This document shows, piece by piece, positions 56,963 through 63,954 of a stretch of 64,000 bases of DNA. This DNA is from Patescibacterium sp964487795. GTDB lineage: Bacteria > Patescibacteriota > Patescibacteriia > Patescibacteriales > Patescibacteriaceae. Location: the NCBI GenBank assembly GCA_964487795.1, contig CAZASI010000003.1:30004-94003 (forward strand), read 5' to 3'. The notes beneath the pieces are model-generated. The model was not told the DNA's origin, did no database searches, and saw nothing but the letters and a program-made list of their open reading frames with translations. The first letter of the stretch is position 1, and every line of letters starts with the position of its first letter. The position numbers were made by a program, and so were the translations under genes.

Positions 56963-58864
56963 ATGCCCGAAACAGAACAACTACTTCCTCTCCTCGAAAA
57001 GCATTATGGCTTTTCTTCGTTTAGAAAAGGTCAGCTTGAAGCTATTGAAAGCGTGCTCGCTAAACGAGACACGCTCGTTATTATGCCGACTGGTGGCGGT
57101 AAATCTTTGTGTTACCAACTTCCTTCATTAGTTTTAGACGGCGTAACACTTGTTGTTTCTCCTTTAATTGCCTTAATGAAAGATCAAGTAGATTCTTTAA
57201 GCGCTGTTGGAATCAAAGCAACTTTAATTAACAGTACTATAACACCTGATGAAGCCAACCTTCGTTTAGAAGAAGCGATTAACGGAGCCTACAGCATTTT
57301 ATATATTGCTCCAGAACGTTTTTACAATTCTTCATTTGTAACACGCTTACATGAATTAAAAGTTACGCTTTTTGCAGTTGATGAAGCGCATTGTATTAGC
57401 CAATGGGGTCACGATTTTCGTCCGAGCTTTAGAAAATTAGGTGAAGCAATTGAAGCTTGCGGCAATCCGCCCGTGATAGCTTTAACCGCAACCGCAACGC
57501 CCGAAGTTCGAGAAGATATTATTAAACAATTGAAATTAGAAAATCCTTTGCAAATCGTCACCGGCTTTGCCCGACCTAATTTACAGTTCGGAGTAATTGA
57601 AGCGTCAGATGCATATAAACCTAAACTTGTCTTAGACGTTGTACAAAGTTTAGAAGGCGGTTCAGGGATCGTGTATGTTGGAACTCGTGCTAAAGCCGAC
57701 AGGATGCTCGAAGCATTACTTAGTGAGGGAATTGAAGCAGTTGGATATCACGCTGGAATGCAAAATGAAGATCGGCAATGGGTGCAAAATAATTTTATGA
57801 AAGGTACGGCGCAAGTTATTGTCGCGACAAATGCGTTCGGAATGGGAATTGATAAAAAAGATATTCGCTTTGTTATTCACTTTGATATGCCGGGCACGAT
57901 TGAAGCCTATTATCAGGAGGCGGGACGCGCGGGACGTGACGGACAACCAAGTGTTTGTTTACTGCTCTATCATCCTCGCGACAGATATTTGAGAGAATTT
58001 TTTATCCGTGGCGATAACCCGAGTCCGGAACTGATCAGATCAGTTTATAAATATCTCTTAAAATTTGAAACGCCGAGTGTTCTCGTAACCTACGCTGATA
58101 TTAAAGCGGCCACTGATGACGAGTATCCGGAAATGGCAATTGGTACAAGTATTAAAATCTTAGAACAAGGCGGATATATTAGACGCGCTCGAGAGAAAAA
58201 CGGACAAGCTTTTATTAAACTTACAAAGTCTCTAGATCAGGCCTTAAAAGCTTTTACTACTCGTTCCGCAAAACAACGAACTGTCTTTGAAAAATTGATT
58301 GCCAAATTTGGCGCAGAGCTGCAAATTGGTTGGGAGATAAACGTGGAAGAAGCCGCGGCAATTATCGGCGAATCAAAAGATATGATTCTCAGAATCTTTA
58401 AAAAACTTTCAACAGCTGATGCGCTTGAATATCGTCCTCCCTTTAAGGGAACGGAAATTGAAATAGTAAAACGCACTGATGAATATGATATTGAGATTGA
58501 TACTAAAGCTTTAAAATACAAAGCAACGCACGCGTATTCAAAGCTTGACCAGATGGAAGAGTATGTCTTTACTCGTCAATGTCGTCAACGTTACCTACTC
58601 GAATATTTTGGTGATTATGAACTACAGCGCTGTGAACGATGTGATATGTGTTTGCGTGGAGGGCAGTCGCAAGAAATAAATGATAGCGCGGAAAAAAGAG
58701 AAGGAGGAATAAAGCTTTCAACAAAATTAACTCAGCTTGAAACTTTTGATTTGTTTAACAAGGGAATGGATATTGATGAAATAGCAAAAGAGCGCGGGCT
58801 TGATCGTGCAACAGTTGAGGAACATATTAAATTCTTAAAAGATAAAAAACTTATCAAGAAATAA
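56963..58864 (+). CDS. recQ: RecQ-family ATP-dependent DNA helicase
   Basis: About 633 residues from the ATG at 56963 (MPETEQLLPLLEKHYGFSSF). A frame from 56936 also reads but its ATG is inside a palindrome. Walker A is TGGGKSLCYQLP, Walker B DEAH (in AVDEAHCISQWGH), and motif VI GRAGRDGQPS. The RecQ-specific zinc-binding part is visible as CRQRYLLEYFGD and CERCDMC. A C-terminal helix-turn-helix (LFNKGMDIDEIAKERG) follows; an HRDC domain is not evident. It is a 3'-5' helicase in repair. Confidence 0.94.
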   Translation: MPETEQLLPLLEKHYGFSSFRKGQLEAIESVLAKRDTLVIMPTGGGKSLCYQLPSLVLDGVTLVVSPLIALMKDQVDSLSAVGIKATLINSTITPDEANLRLEEAINGAYSILYIAPERFYNSSFVTRLHELKVTLFAVDEAHCISQWGHDFRPSFRKLGEAIEACGNPPVIALTATATPEVREDIIKQLKLENPLQIVTGFARPNLQFGVIEASDAYKPKLVLDVVQSLEGGSGIVYVGTRAKADRMLEALLSEGIEAVGYHAGMQNEDRQWVQNNFMKGTAQVIVATNAFGMGIDKKDIRFVIHFDMPGTIEAYYQEAGRAGRDGQPSVCLLLYHPRDRYLREFFIRGDNPSPELIRSVYKYLLKFETPSVLVTYADIKAATDDEYPEMAIGTSIKILEQGGYIRRAREKNGQAFIKLTKSLDQALKAFTTRSAKQRTVFEKLIAKFGAELQIGWEINVEEAAAIIGESKDMILRIFKKLSTADALEYRPPFKGTEIEIVKRTDEYDIEIDTKALKYKATHAYSKLDQMEEYVFTRQCRQRYLLEYFGDYELQRCERCDMCLRGGQSQEINDSAEKREGGIKLSTKLTQLETFDLFNKGMDIDEIAKERGLDRATVEEHIKFLKDKKLIKK

Positions 58865-58891
58865 AAAACTCCCCCGTAGGGGAGTTTTTTA
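58863..58891. terminator. Bidirectional terminator between recQ and rpsP
   Basis: AAAAAACTCCCC-CGTA-GGGGAGTTTTTT, 12-base perfect arms. The rpsP stop codon is in the T tract. Confidence 0.9.
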
Positions 58892-59182
58892 TTTGGCTTC
58901 TGCGCCTTTCTTTTTAGTAGCTTTCTTTTCTTGTTTGGCTTTAGTTCCTTCAATAATCTTTTTATTGATCAAGAGGTTGGCTACGGATTCTGACATCCCT
59001 GAGCCCTTACTAATCCAATATTTGATACGGTCAGCTTTGGCCTGTAATTCTTTAGAGTGAGGATCGTATGAGCCGAGAATCTCCAGGGCTTTACCATACG
59101 GATCGCGCGCTTTTTCAGAAATCACGAGACGGTAGGTTGGATAACCCTTTTTGCCGACGCGGGAAAAACGGATAGTTAACAT
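58889..59182 (-). CDS. rpsP: Ribosomal protein bS16
   Basis: 97 residues. It begins LTIRFSRVGKKGYPTYRLV and has ARDPYGKALEILGSYDPHSKELQ, the bS16 signature, then a Lys-rich tail. It is a primary binder of 16S rRNA in the small subunit. It has a consensus promoter upstream; the 5' leader contains a short hairpin. Confidence 0.95.
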   Translation of the reverse strand: MLTIRFSRVGKKGYPTYRLVISEKARDPYGKALEILGSYDPHSKELQAKADRIKYWISKGSGMSESVANLLINKKIIEGTKAKQEKKATKKKGAEAK

Positions 59183-59202
59183 AGGTTCTTTATAAAATAA
59201 AA

Positions 59203-59217
59203 ATGCTGAGCAAGCAT
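59203..59217 (-). promoter_or_regulatory. Short hairpin in the rpsP leader (possible attenuator)
   Basis: ATGCT-TGCTC-AGCAT on the minus strand followed by a T-rich run, between the promoter and the ATG. Only five pairs, so an attenuation role is uncertain. Confidence 0.3.
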
Positions 59218-59230
59218 TGACGGTACAAGC

Positions 59231-59259
59231 ATGGTATCGTAAATCGGGCTTATTGTCAA
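59231..59259 (-). promoter_or_regulatory. rpsP promoter
   Basis: -35 TTGACA (59259-59254), exactly 17 bases, -10 TACCAT (59236-59231) on the minus strand; about 48 bases before the ATG. Confidence 0.6.
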
Positions 59260-59343
59260 GAAAATTGACTTATTTTTAGAATAGTAGTAAAAATGACAGT
59301 AATAAAACAAAAAATAAAACCCTTAAATTAGGAGGGGGAATAG

Positions 59344-60429
59344 ATGCACATTAAAATTAAAAAAAATATCGTTACAAAGGCCCTGGAGCAATTGGGGCTA
59401 AAAAAATCTTCATGTGAAATTGTTGGCTGGGGTTATGCGGGTAAAGAGAACGCAACTGATAAATTTGATCTTGCTGACCAAACACGGTTTATACGGGAAT
59501 ACCTTTCTGTGTGCGGCAGACAAGAATTATTTGGGCATCCTCCTCCGTTTACAGACAAGGAAGTTGCCGAAAAAGTTGCAAAATGTTTAAAATCTACAGG
59601 ACTGACAAACCGTTTATTTTTTAACGGCACCACTGAAGAAATGGGATTGATAGCAGCAATGAATTGTTTAAAGGATGCCGGACTTGATGCCAGTATTCTT
59701 GATGCAATTCTGTTTGGAAGTAATACGGGAGTCCGTTATCCTTCGGGCGCTGACTTTATCAAACTATTTTTAGGTGTCAGATCTGATGCATGGTGCAGTA
59801 ACACAAATGAAGCATGTACCACTGGATCAACTGCAATTCACCTTGGTGAACGTCTCATACGAAGCGGTGAATATACATATGTTCTCGTAGTCATATCAGA
59901 AAAAGCTACCATTCTTGCCGATGTAGATGACTGGAAAGCCAGCAATTTATTTGGTGATGGTGCATTTGCAGTTGTATTGAGATTGTCCAATAAAGAATCA
60001 TTTCTTTTCTTTGATTTAATATCTGATCCTTTTGATGACAAAATCGAACTAATTACAGAAGATAAGAATAGGCACTTCGCGCAACTTGGTCCAAAGGTCC
60101 ATAGACTCATAGGAGAAATTGTTGCGCCAACCGTTAGCGAAACTATTAAAAAATCAGGTATTAATATAAAAAAAATTAAGCACCTGATCATGCATCAACC
60201 GAGCTGCAAAACTATAGATTTGTTTGAAGAAAAATTCACGGAATTAAGACCTGATTTTAAAGGAACAATCTATAGGGATACTGATATTGGCAATACCAGT
60301 AGCGCCAGTACCGGAGTGCTCTACGCAAAACTAAAAGCCAAAGGAACATTCAAGAAAGGAGATATTATTTTATTTGTTACCTTCGGCGCAGGTTTCAGTA
60401 TTGGTATTTATGCAATTAAATATAGATAG
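59344..60429 (+). CDS. Isolated ketoacyl-ACP synthase III / HMG-CoA-synthase-like thiolase-fold protein
   Basis: 361 residues. The catalytic C158 lies in NEACTTGSTAIHLG, His284 in LIMHQPSCKT and Asn317 in DIGNTSSASTG, the C-H-N triad of KAS III. LFGDGAFAVVL and FGAGFSIG are conserved too. An unusual 80-residue N-terminal extension carries three Cys. A strong AGGAGGGGG ribosome site precedes the ATG. No acyl carrier protein, FabD or other fatty-acid gene is in this window, so the substrate may be a host-derived acyl group or a different polyketide/isoprenoid-like unit (inference). A terminator follows. Confidence 0.85.
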   Translation: MHIKIKKNIVTKALEQLGLKKSSCEIVGWGYAGKENATDKFDLADQTRFIREYLSVCGRQELFGHPPPFTDKEVAEKVAKCLKSTGLTNRLFFNGTTEEMGLIAAMNCLKDAGLDASILDAILFGSNTGVRYPSGADFIKLFLGVRSDAWCSNTNEACTTGSTAIHLGERLIRSGEYTYVLVVISEKATILADVDDWKASNLFGDGAFAVVLRLSNKESFLFFDLISDPFDDKIELITEDKNRHFAQLGPKVHRLIGEIVAPTVSETIKKSGINIKKIKHLIMHQPSCKTIDLFEEKFTELRPDFKGTIYRDTDIGNTSSASTGVLYAKLKAKGTFKKGDIILFVTFGAGFSIGIYAIKYR

Positions 60430-60435
60430 TACATC

Positions 60436-60471
60436 AAAAAAAAGGGGGTTTGCTTGCAAATCCCTTTTTTA
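60436..60471. terminator. Bidirectional terminator between the ketosynthase and murI
   Basis: A-rich arm AAAAAAGGGGGTTTGC pairs with GCAAATCCCTTTTTT around a tight loop; T tracts on both ends. The murI stop is at its right edge. Confidence 0.8.
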
Positions 60472-61257
60472 AATTGTTACTTTTTTGATTCGCGACCCTT
60501 TTCCAAACCAATCAGTCGTTAATTTTTGTATATGCGGCGTTGTTCGCGTTACATTAATAACACATTTTTTATTTTTTGTAAGTCGCTTTTCGATTTCTTT
60601 GTGTTTTTTTAAATATAAAACTAATTTTTCAGGAACAACTTCGTCTTGCGAAATTACTCTAATATCTTTTGGTAGAAATTTTTTAATAAGCGGATAATGT
60701 GTACAACCTAAAATTATTGTTTGAACTTGCTTTTCTAATAATGGCTTTAAATACTTTTCTAAAACAATTTTAGATTCTTTTATTTTTCCAGCCTCTATTA
60801 ACGGCACAAGTAACGGAGCCGATTGATGAATTACCGCTATCCTCTTGGAAAGTTTTTTTATTTCCTTAGCAAATGATTTTGAAGAAGTTGTTGCCTTGGT
60901 TGCCAAAATCCCAATACGTTTAATATTTGTTTGCTTTGCGGCTATTTCGACTGTTGGAATAATAACGCCGAGTATCTTTCGATTTGGATAATGCTTTGGT
61001 AACCATTCTTTTTGTAAGCGCCGTAGAGCACGAGACGAAGCTGAATTACAAGCAATGATAATCAAAGCGCAATTATGCTCAAAAAGGTAATCAACGCCTC
61101 GTTTGGTAAATTGATAAATTTCCGCCTGAGTCCTATTTCCATACGGAATATGTGCTGTATCTCCTAAATACAAATAATCGTAAGCCGAAAGTCGCTTACG
61201 AATTGCTCGCAAAATAATAAGTCCACCGACGCCGGAATCAAATACGCCGATTTTCAT
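60469..61257 (-). CDS. murI: Glutamate racemase
   Basis: 262 residues. The substrate motifs are FDSGVGGL (D7, S8) and ACNSASSRALR with C70; the second catalytic Cys is in ILGCTHYPL (near 186). The two Cys act as acid and base to make D-Glu for peptidoglycan. The length is normal. It starts 4 bases before the Nudix gene stop. Confidence 0.94.
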   Translation of the reverse strand: MKIGVFDSGVGGLIILRAIRKRLSAYDYLYLGDTAHIPYGNRTQAEIYQFTKRGVDYLFEHNCALIIIACNSASSRALRRLQKEWLPKHYPNRKILGVIIPTVEIAAKQTNIKRIGILATKATTSSKSFAKEIKKLSKRIAVIHQSAPLLVPLIEAGKIKESKIVLEKYLKPLLEKQVQTIILGCTHYPLIKKFLPKDIRVISQDEVVPEKLVLYLKKHKEIEKRLTKNKKCVINVTRTTPHIQKLTTDWFGKGSRIKKVTI

Positions 61258-61261
61258 ATTA

Positions 61262-61666
61262 TTATGAAAAGTATTTCTTTAAAACGGCAAAATAATTTCC
61301 GCCCGTATCTATTTCCATAAAATTATCTTTATTCACCCAACGAAAGTCAGTATGTTCGTCACTGAGTTTAAGTTCGCCGGAAATATATGTACATCTATAC
61401 GCAACCAAAAATATTTTCTTTCCCATGCTTCTTCCTTTGCTAATCTCGTAATACCAGGTAGTAAACGGATCACCAACCTCAATTTCTAAATTTGTTTCTT
61501 CTCGCACTTCTCTTTTTAATGCTTCAACGAAATCTGTTTCACCCTCTTGAATCTTTCCTCCCGGATAGTCAAGATTGCCTTGAGTACTTTCAAATAAAAC
61601 CAAGACTTTCCCACCATTTTCAATGATAGCTTTTTGACCGACGTAAAATTGTTTATCTTCCGGCAT
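61262..61666 (-). CDS. Nudix hydrolase
   Basis: 134 residues. The Nudix box is G-G-K-I-Q-E-G-E ... REVREETNLEIEVG, fitting Gx5Ex7REUxEExGU. It resembles the 8-oxo-dGTP/MutT-like subgroup, but substrate cannot be inferred. It is between murI and a methyltransferase gene, one to five bases from each. Confidence 0.9.
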   Translation of the reverse strand: MPEDKQFYVGQKAIIENGGKVLVLFESTQGNLDYPGGKIQEGETDFVEALKREVREETNLEIEVGDPFTTWYYEISKGRSMGKKIFLVAYRCTYISGELKLSDEHTDFRWVNKDNFMEIDTGGNYFAVLKKYFS

Positions 61667-61670
61667 AGTA

Positions 61671-62417
61671 TTATTTTATTCCGATAACAGCCCTCACAAC
61701 ATATTTACGTTCAATCTTTCCGGTACGCGCTTTCATATTTTGAAAATATTTCTTTACTCCCAACCATGCTTGATCACGAAGATTCTCAGGAGCCGTACTC
61801 CAAATTGAGACCGATTGCACGTATTCCAAAGCCTGAGGCAAAGTATAGGTTTCAGATTCTTTCCAACGTTTAACTTTTATTTTTTTAAATCCATTTTTAA
61901 CTAAACTTTTCTTTGGGTCATACGAATCTTCCCTAAAATGCGCGATTTCTTTTTTAATGGTTTTAATAATGGCTCTTCGGTAGCCTTCTCCCCAGCTTTT
62001 CAGTCCGGTCTTGTTAGCAACGAACAATATTCCGCCGGGTTTTAATACGCGTTTGATTTCACTGATATCTTTTTTATTATCAAACCAGTGAAAAGCCGAG
62101 AATGCAGTTACAGCATCAAAACTCGCATCTTTAAAGGGTAGTTTTGCAGCCGATCCAACAACATATTTTTCAACCGGAGCATCCTTATGCTTTCTGGCAG
62201 CTTTTAACATTCTAATATCAGGATCGCAGCCAACAACTTTTGAAAATGAAGCAAGGGGACGAGTTGAGATTCCGGTTCCGCAACCCAGATCAAGAATATA
62301 TGGATTTTTGATACTTAAAAACTTTTTTAAAAAATTATAAACCTCCGGCTTATAGGGCCGGCGGGCTTTTTCATATTGCTTAACAAATTGACCAAATACT
62401 CCAAGACGTTTTTGCAT
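61671..62417 (-). CDS. SAM-dependent methyltransferase (class I)
   Basis: 248 residues. Motif I is ILDLGCGTGISTRPLA, acidic motif II VVGCDPDI, and the later FDAVTAFSAFHWF and VLKPGGILFVANK match UbiE/TrmA-like small methyltransferases. The C-terminus is not distinctive. It methylates an unknown substrate. The position in the tight block with Nudix genes suggests only co-transcription. Confidence 0.88.
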   Translation of the reverse strand: MQKRLGVFGQFVKQYEKARRPYKPEVYNFLKKFLSIKNPYILDLGCGTGISTRPLASFSKVVGCDPDIRMLKAARKHKDAPVEKYVVGSAAKLPFKDASFDAVTAFSAFHWFDNKKDISEIKRVLKPGGILFVANKTGLKSWGEGYRRAIIKTIKKEIAHFREDSYDPKKSLVKNGFKKIKVKRWKESETYTLPQALEYVQSVSIWSTAPENLRDQAWLGVKKYFQNMKARTGKIERKYVVRAVIGIK

Positions 62418-62436
62418 GGTATTTACATTTAGGTGA

Positions 62437-62970
62437 CTAAGATAACTTTTGTTTTAGCTTATACAAACACCACGCTGCCAATACAGTATAATTCTTAATT
62501 TCACCTTTCTTAATTAATTCTTCTATTTCCTCTTCTGAAAACCAATAGCTGGTAATATCTTCTTCTAAATTACCTGGCAAAGTTTCGGCTTGTAAATCTG
62601 AACCCACATAAACGTACATCTTACTATCACTTTTCCTATTATTCATATAATAGGATCCCAACTCAACTAAATTATTTGCTTTCAAGTCAGCCTCCTCCAT
62701 TAATTCTCTATTGGCTCCTTCTGAAAGTTCTTCTCCATTAGGCACAAAGCCGCCAGGGAATTGGTAAAGGTCTTCATTTGGTGGATAAGAATATTCTTTT
62801 TGCAAAAGAATTTTGCCTTCTTCATTAACTGCAAGAACAGTTACGGCATTTCCACCCGAATCAAATTTTAAATATTTGGTTATATGACCGTTTGGAAGCT
62901 CAACTTCATCTTCCAAAACTTTCAAGCGAGGATGATCAAGAAGAATTTTTGAAGCGATTTTTTTCCACAT
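62437..62970 (-). CDS. Nudix hydrolase (ADP-ribose pyrophosphatase-like)
   Basis: 177 residues. The Nudix box is G-G-F-V-P-N-G-E-E ... ANRELMEEADL, with LGSYYMNNRKSDSKMYVYVG following, as in ADP-ribose pyrophosphatases. It hydrolyses a nucleoside diphosphate linked to another moiety. The start ATG at 62970 is next to the tRNA-Gly 3' end. Confidence 0.88.
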   Translation of the reverse strand: MWKKIASKILLDHPRLKVLEDEVELPNGHITKYLKFDSGGNAVTVLAVNEEGKILLQKEYSYPPNEDLYQFPGGFVPNGEELSEGANRELMEEADLKANNLVELGSYYMNNRKSDSKMYVYVGSDLQAETLPGNLEEDITSYWFSEEEIEELIKKGEIKNYTVLAAWCLYKLKQKLS

Positions 62971-62975
62971 AATTT

Positions 62976-63050
62976 TGGAGCGGGTAAGGGGAATCGAACC
63001 CCTATCTTAAGCTTGGAAGGCTAACATAATAACCATTATACGATACCCGC
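62976..63050 (-). tRNA. tRNA-Gly (anticodon TCC), CCA encoded
   Basis: A minus-strand cloverleaf. The acceptor is GCGGGTA/TACCCGC with discriminator T, followed by CCA in the genome. The anticodon loop is CTTCCAA. It is the only tRNA in the window with an encoded CCA. It decodes GGA. Confidence 0.95.
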
Positions 63051-63063
63051 GAAAAACTAAATG

Positions 63064-63134
63064 TCGGGGTGCTGGGAATTGAACCCAGTCGACATGGTCC
63101 CAAACCATGCGTACTACCGGTATACGACACCCCG
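63064..63134 (-). tRNA. tRNA-Pro (anticodon TGG)
   Basis: 71 bases. The acceptor is CGGGGTG/CACCCCG, discriminator A, followed by CAT. The anticodon stem is CATGG/CCATG with loop TTTGGGA. The body is very similar to tRNA-Pro(CGG) at 13025 (the same D-loop TATACCGGTA), so they are paralogues. Confidence 0.95.
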
Positions 63135-63147
63135 TATATAAACACTG

Positions 63148-63219
63148 TGCCTCGGGTCAGAATCGAACTGACAACGCCAGCCTCTTCAGGGCTGCGCTCT
63201 ACCATTGAGCTACCGAGGC
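63148..63219 (-). tRNA. tRNA-Phe (anticodon GAA)
   Basis: 72 bases. The acceptor is GCCTCGG/CCGAGGC, discriminator A then CAG. The anticodon stem is CAGCC/GGCTG with loop CTGAAGA. Confidence 0.95.
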
Positions 63220-63252
63220 TCACCTACGCTCTCCGAAGGAGAGCTTCGGTGA
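63220..63252. repeat. Compound hairpin between tRNA-Phe and the GIY-YIG gene
   Basis: TCACC ... CTCTCC-GAA-GGAGAG ... GGTGA with a 4-base symmetric internal loop. No T tract, so more like a REP or processing signal than a terminator. Confidence 0.5.
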
Positions 63253-63261
63253 GCAAGCAAA

Positions 63262-63498
63262 CTATACTAATCTTTTTTTCAAGAACGCATTACCAGATCC
63301 ACTTTTTAAATATTGTTCAAAAGCAACAGCTTTATCTCTGCTATAAAATATTGCCGTCCAAACTAATTTAACAGGTAGACGATATTTAGTAGAAAAACTT
63401 AGACCAGCTAAATGGTTCTGATATCTTGCGTTTATATTTCTTGTTAAACCAACATAATATTTTCCATCAGAACATAATAAAATATATACATAGTACAT
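63262..63498 (-). CDS. GIY-YIG nuclease family protein
   Basis: 78 residues: YYVYILLCSDGKYYVGLTRNINARYQNHLAG is the GIY-YIG core (the IYY and YVG strands, with Arg in the first helix), and AVAFEQYLKSGSGNAFLKKRL carries the Glu and C-terminal helix. Small stand-alone members (URI-like) are frequent in small genomes; their substrate is not known. It lies inside the tRNA cluster between tRNA-fMet and tRNA-Phe. Confidence 0.9.
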   Translation of the reverse strand: MYYVYILLCSDGKYYVGLTRNINARYQNHLAGLSFSTKYRLPVKLVWTAIFYSRDKAVAFEQYLKSGSGNAFLKKRLV

Positions 63499-63550
63499 AT
63501 AATTATTTTACTGAGGGAAAATTGTAAGGATGCAAACTCTAATGAGCTTG

Positions 63551-63581
63551 CACTCTGAAGCTCCGCAGGAGCGAAAGAGTG
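63551..63581. repeat. Hairpin beside tRNA-fMet with symmetric GAA internal loop
   Basis: CACTCT-GAA-GCTCC, 3-base loop, GGAGC-GAA-AGAGTG: two stems separated by a symmetric GAA/GAA internal loop, ending at the tRNA-fMet 3' end. It could be a processing signal or REP-like. Confidence 0.55.
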
Positions 63582-63654
63582 TTGCGGGGGCCGGATTCGA
63601 ACCGGCGACCTCCAGGTTATGGGCCTGGCGAGCTGCCAACTGCTCTACCCCGCT
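63582..63654 (-). tRNA. Initiator tRNA-fMet (anticodon CAT)
   Basis: 73 bases. The unpaired A1/A72 at the acceptor end, and the A11-T24 D-stem pair, mark an initiator; the anticodon loop is CCCATAA. Only two of the three anticodon-stem G-C pairs at 29-31/39-41 are present (A29-T41). CCA is not encoded; CAC follows. Confidence 0.85.
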
Positions 63655-63669
63655 ATATTAAATTACTCG

Positions 63670-63743
63670 TGGGCATACATGGACTCGAACCATGGACCTC
63701 CACATTATCAGTGTGGCGCTCTAACCAACTGAGCTATATGCCC
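63670..63743 (-). tRNA. tRNA-Ile (anticodon GAT)
   Basis: 74 bases. The acceptor is GGGCATA/TATGCCC, discriminator A. The anticodon stem is CCACA/TGTGG with loop CTGATAA. It directly follows the 16S spacer and is the only tRNA of the classical rRNA spacer position; its promoter lies 16-25 bases upstream. Confidence 0.95.
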
Positions 63744-63759
63744 GAGAGACAACAATAGC

Positions 63760-63768
63760 ATTATACCA
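63760..63768 (-). promoter_or_regulatory. Extended -10 promoter of the tRNA cluster
   Basis: TGG-TATAAT on the minus strand (63768-63760) right after the spacer terminator, about 17 bases before tRNA-Ile. This would transcribe tRNA-Ile onward separately from 16S. Confidence 0.5.
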
Positions 63769-63805
63769 AAAAAACTAGTCCAGAATAATCATGAGCTAGT
63801 TTTTT
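63769..63805 (-). terminator. Terminator in the 16S downstream spacer
   Basis: AAAAAACTAG (63769-63778) pairs with CTAGTTTTTT (63796-63805), with a 17-base loop. The minus-strand T tract ends the 16S transcript about 150 bases after the rRNA. Confidence 0.7.
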
Positions 63806-63881
63806 CAAATTCAAATAGCCCATAACTATTTGCCAAAGTATTTAAGATTTTTTCAATGCCAATAGACGTCGCTTCAGGTGT

Positions 63882-63902
63882 ATTCTACTTAAAAAGTAGA
63901 AT
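63882..63902. other. Hairpin in the 16S 3' spacer (likely processing stem)
   Basis: ATTCTACTT-AAA-AAGTAGAAT, a perfect 9-base stem. Further small stems follow at 63903-63922 (CGT.TGTTC-AA-GAACA.ACG) and 63932-63944 (GTCC-ATAAA-GGAC). Their position just after the 16S end suggests rRNA processing. Confidence 0.4.
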
Positions 63903-63954
63903 CGTCTGTTCAAGAACAAACGTCGACTAATGTCCATAAAGGACTATCTCCCTA

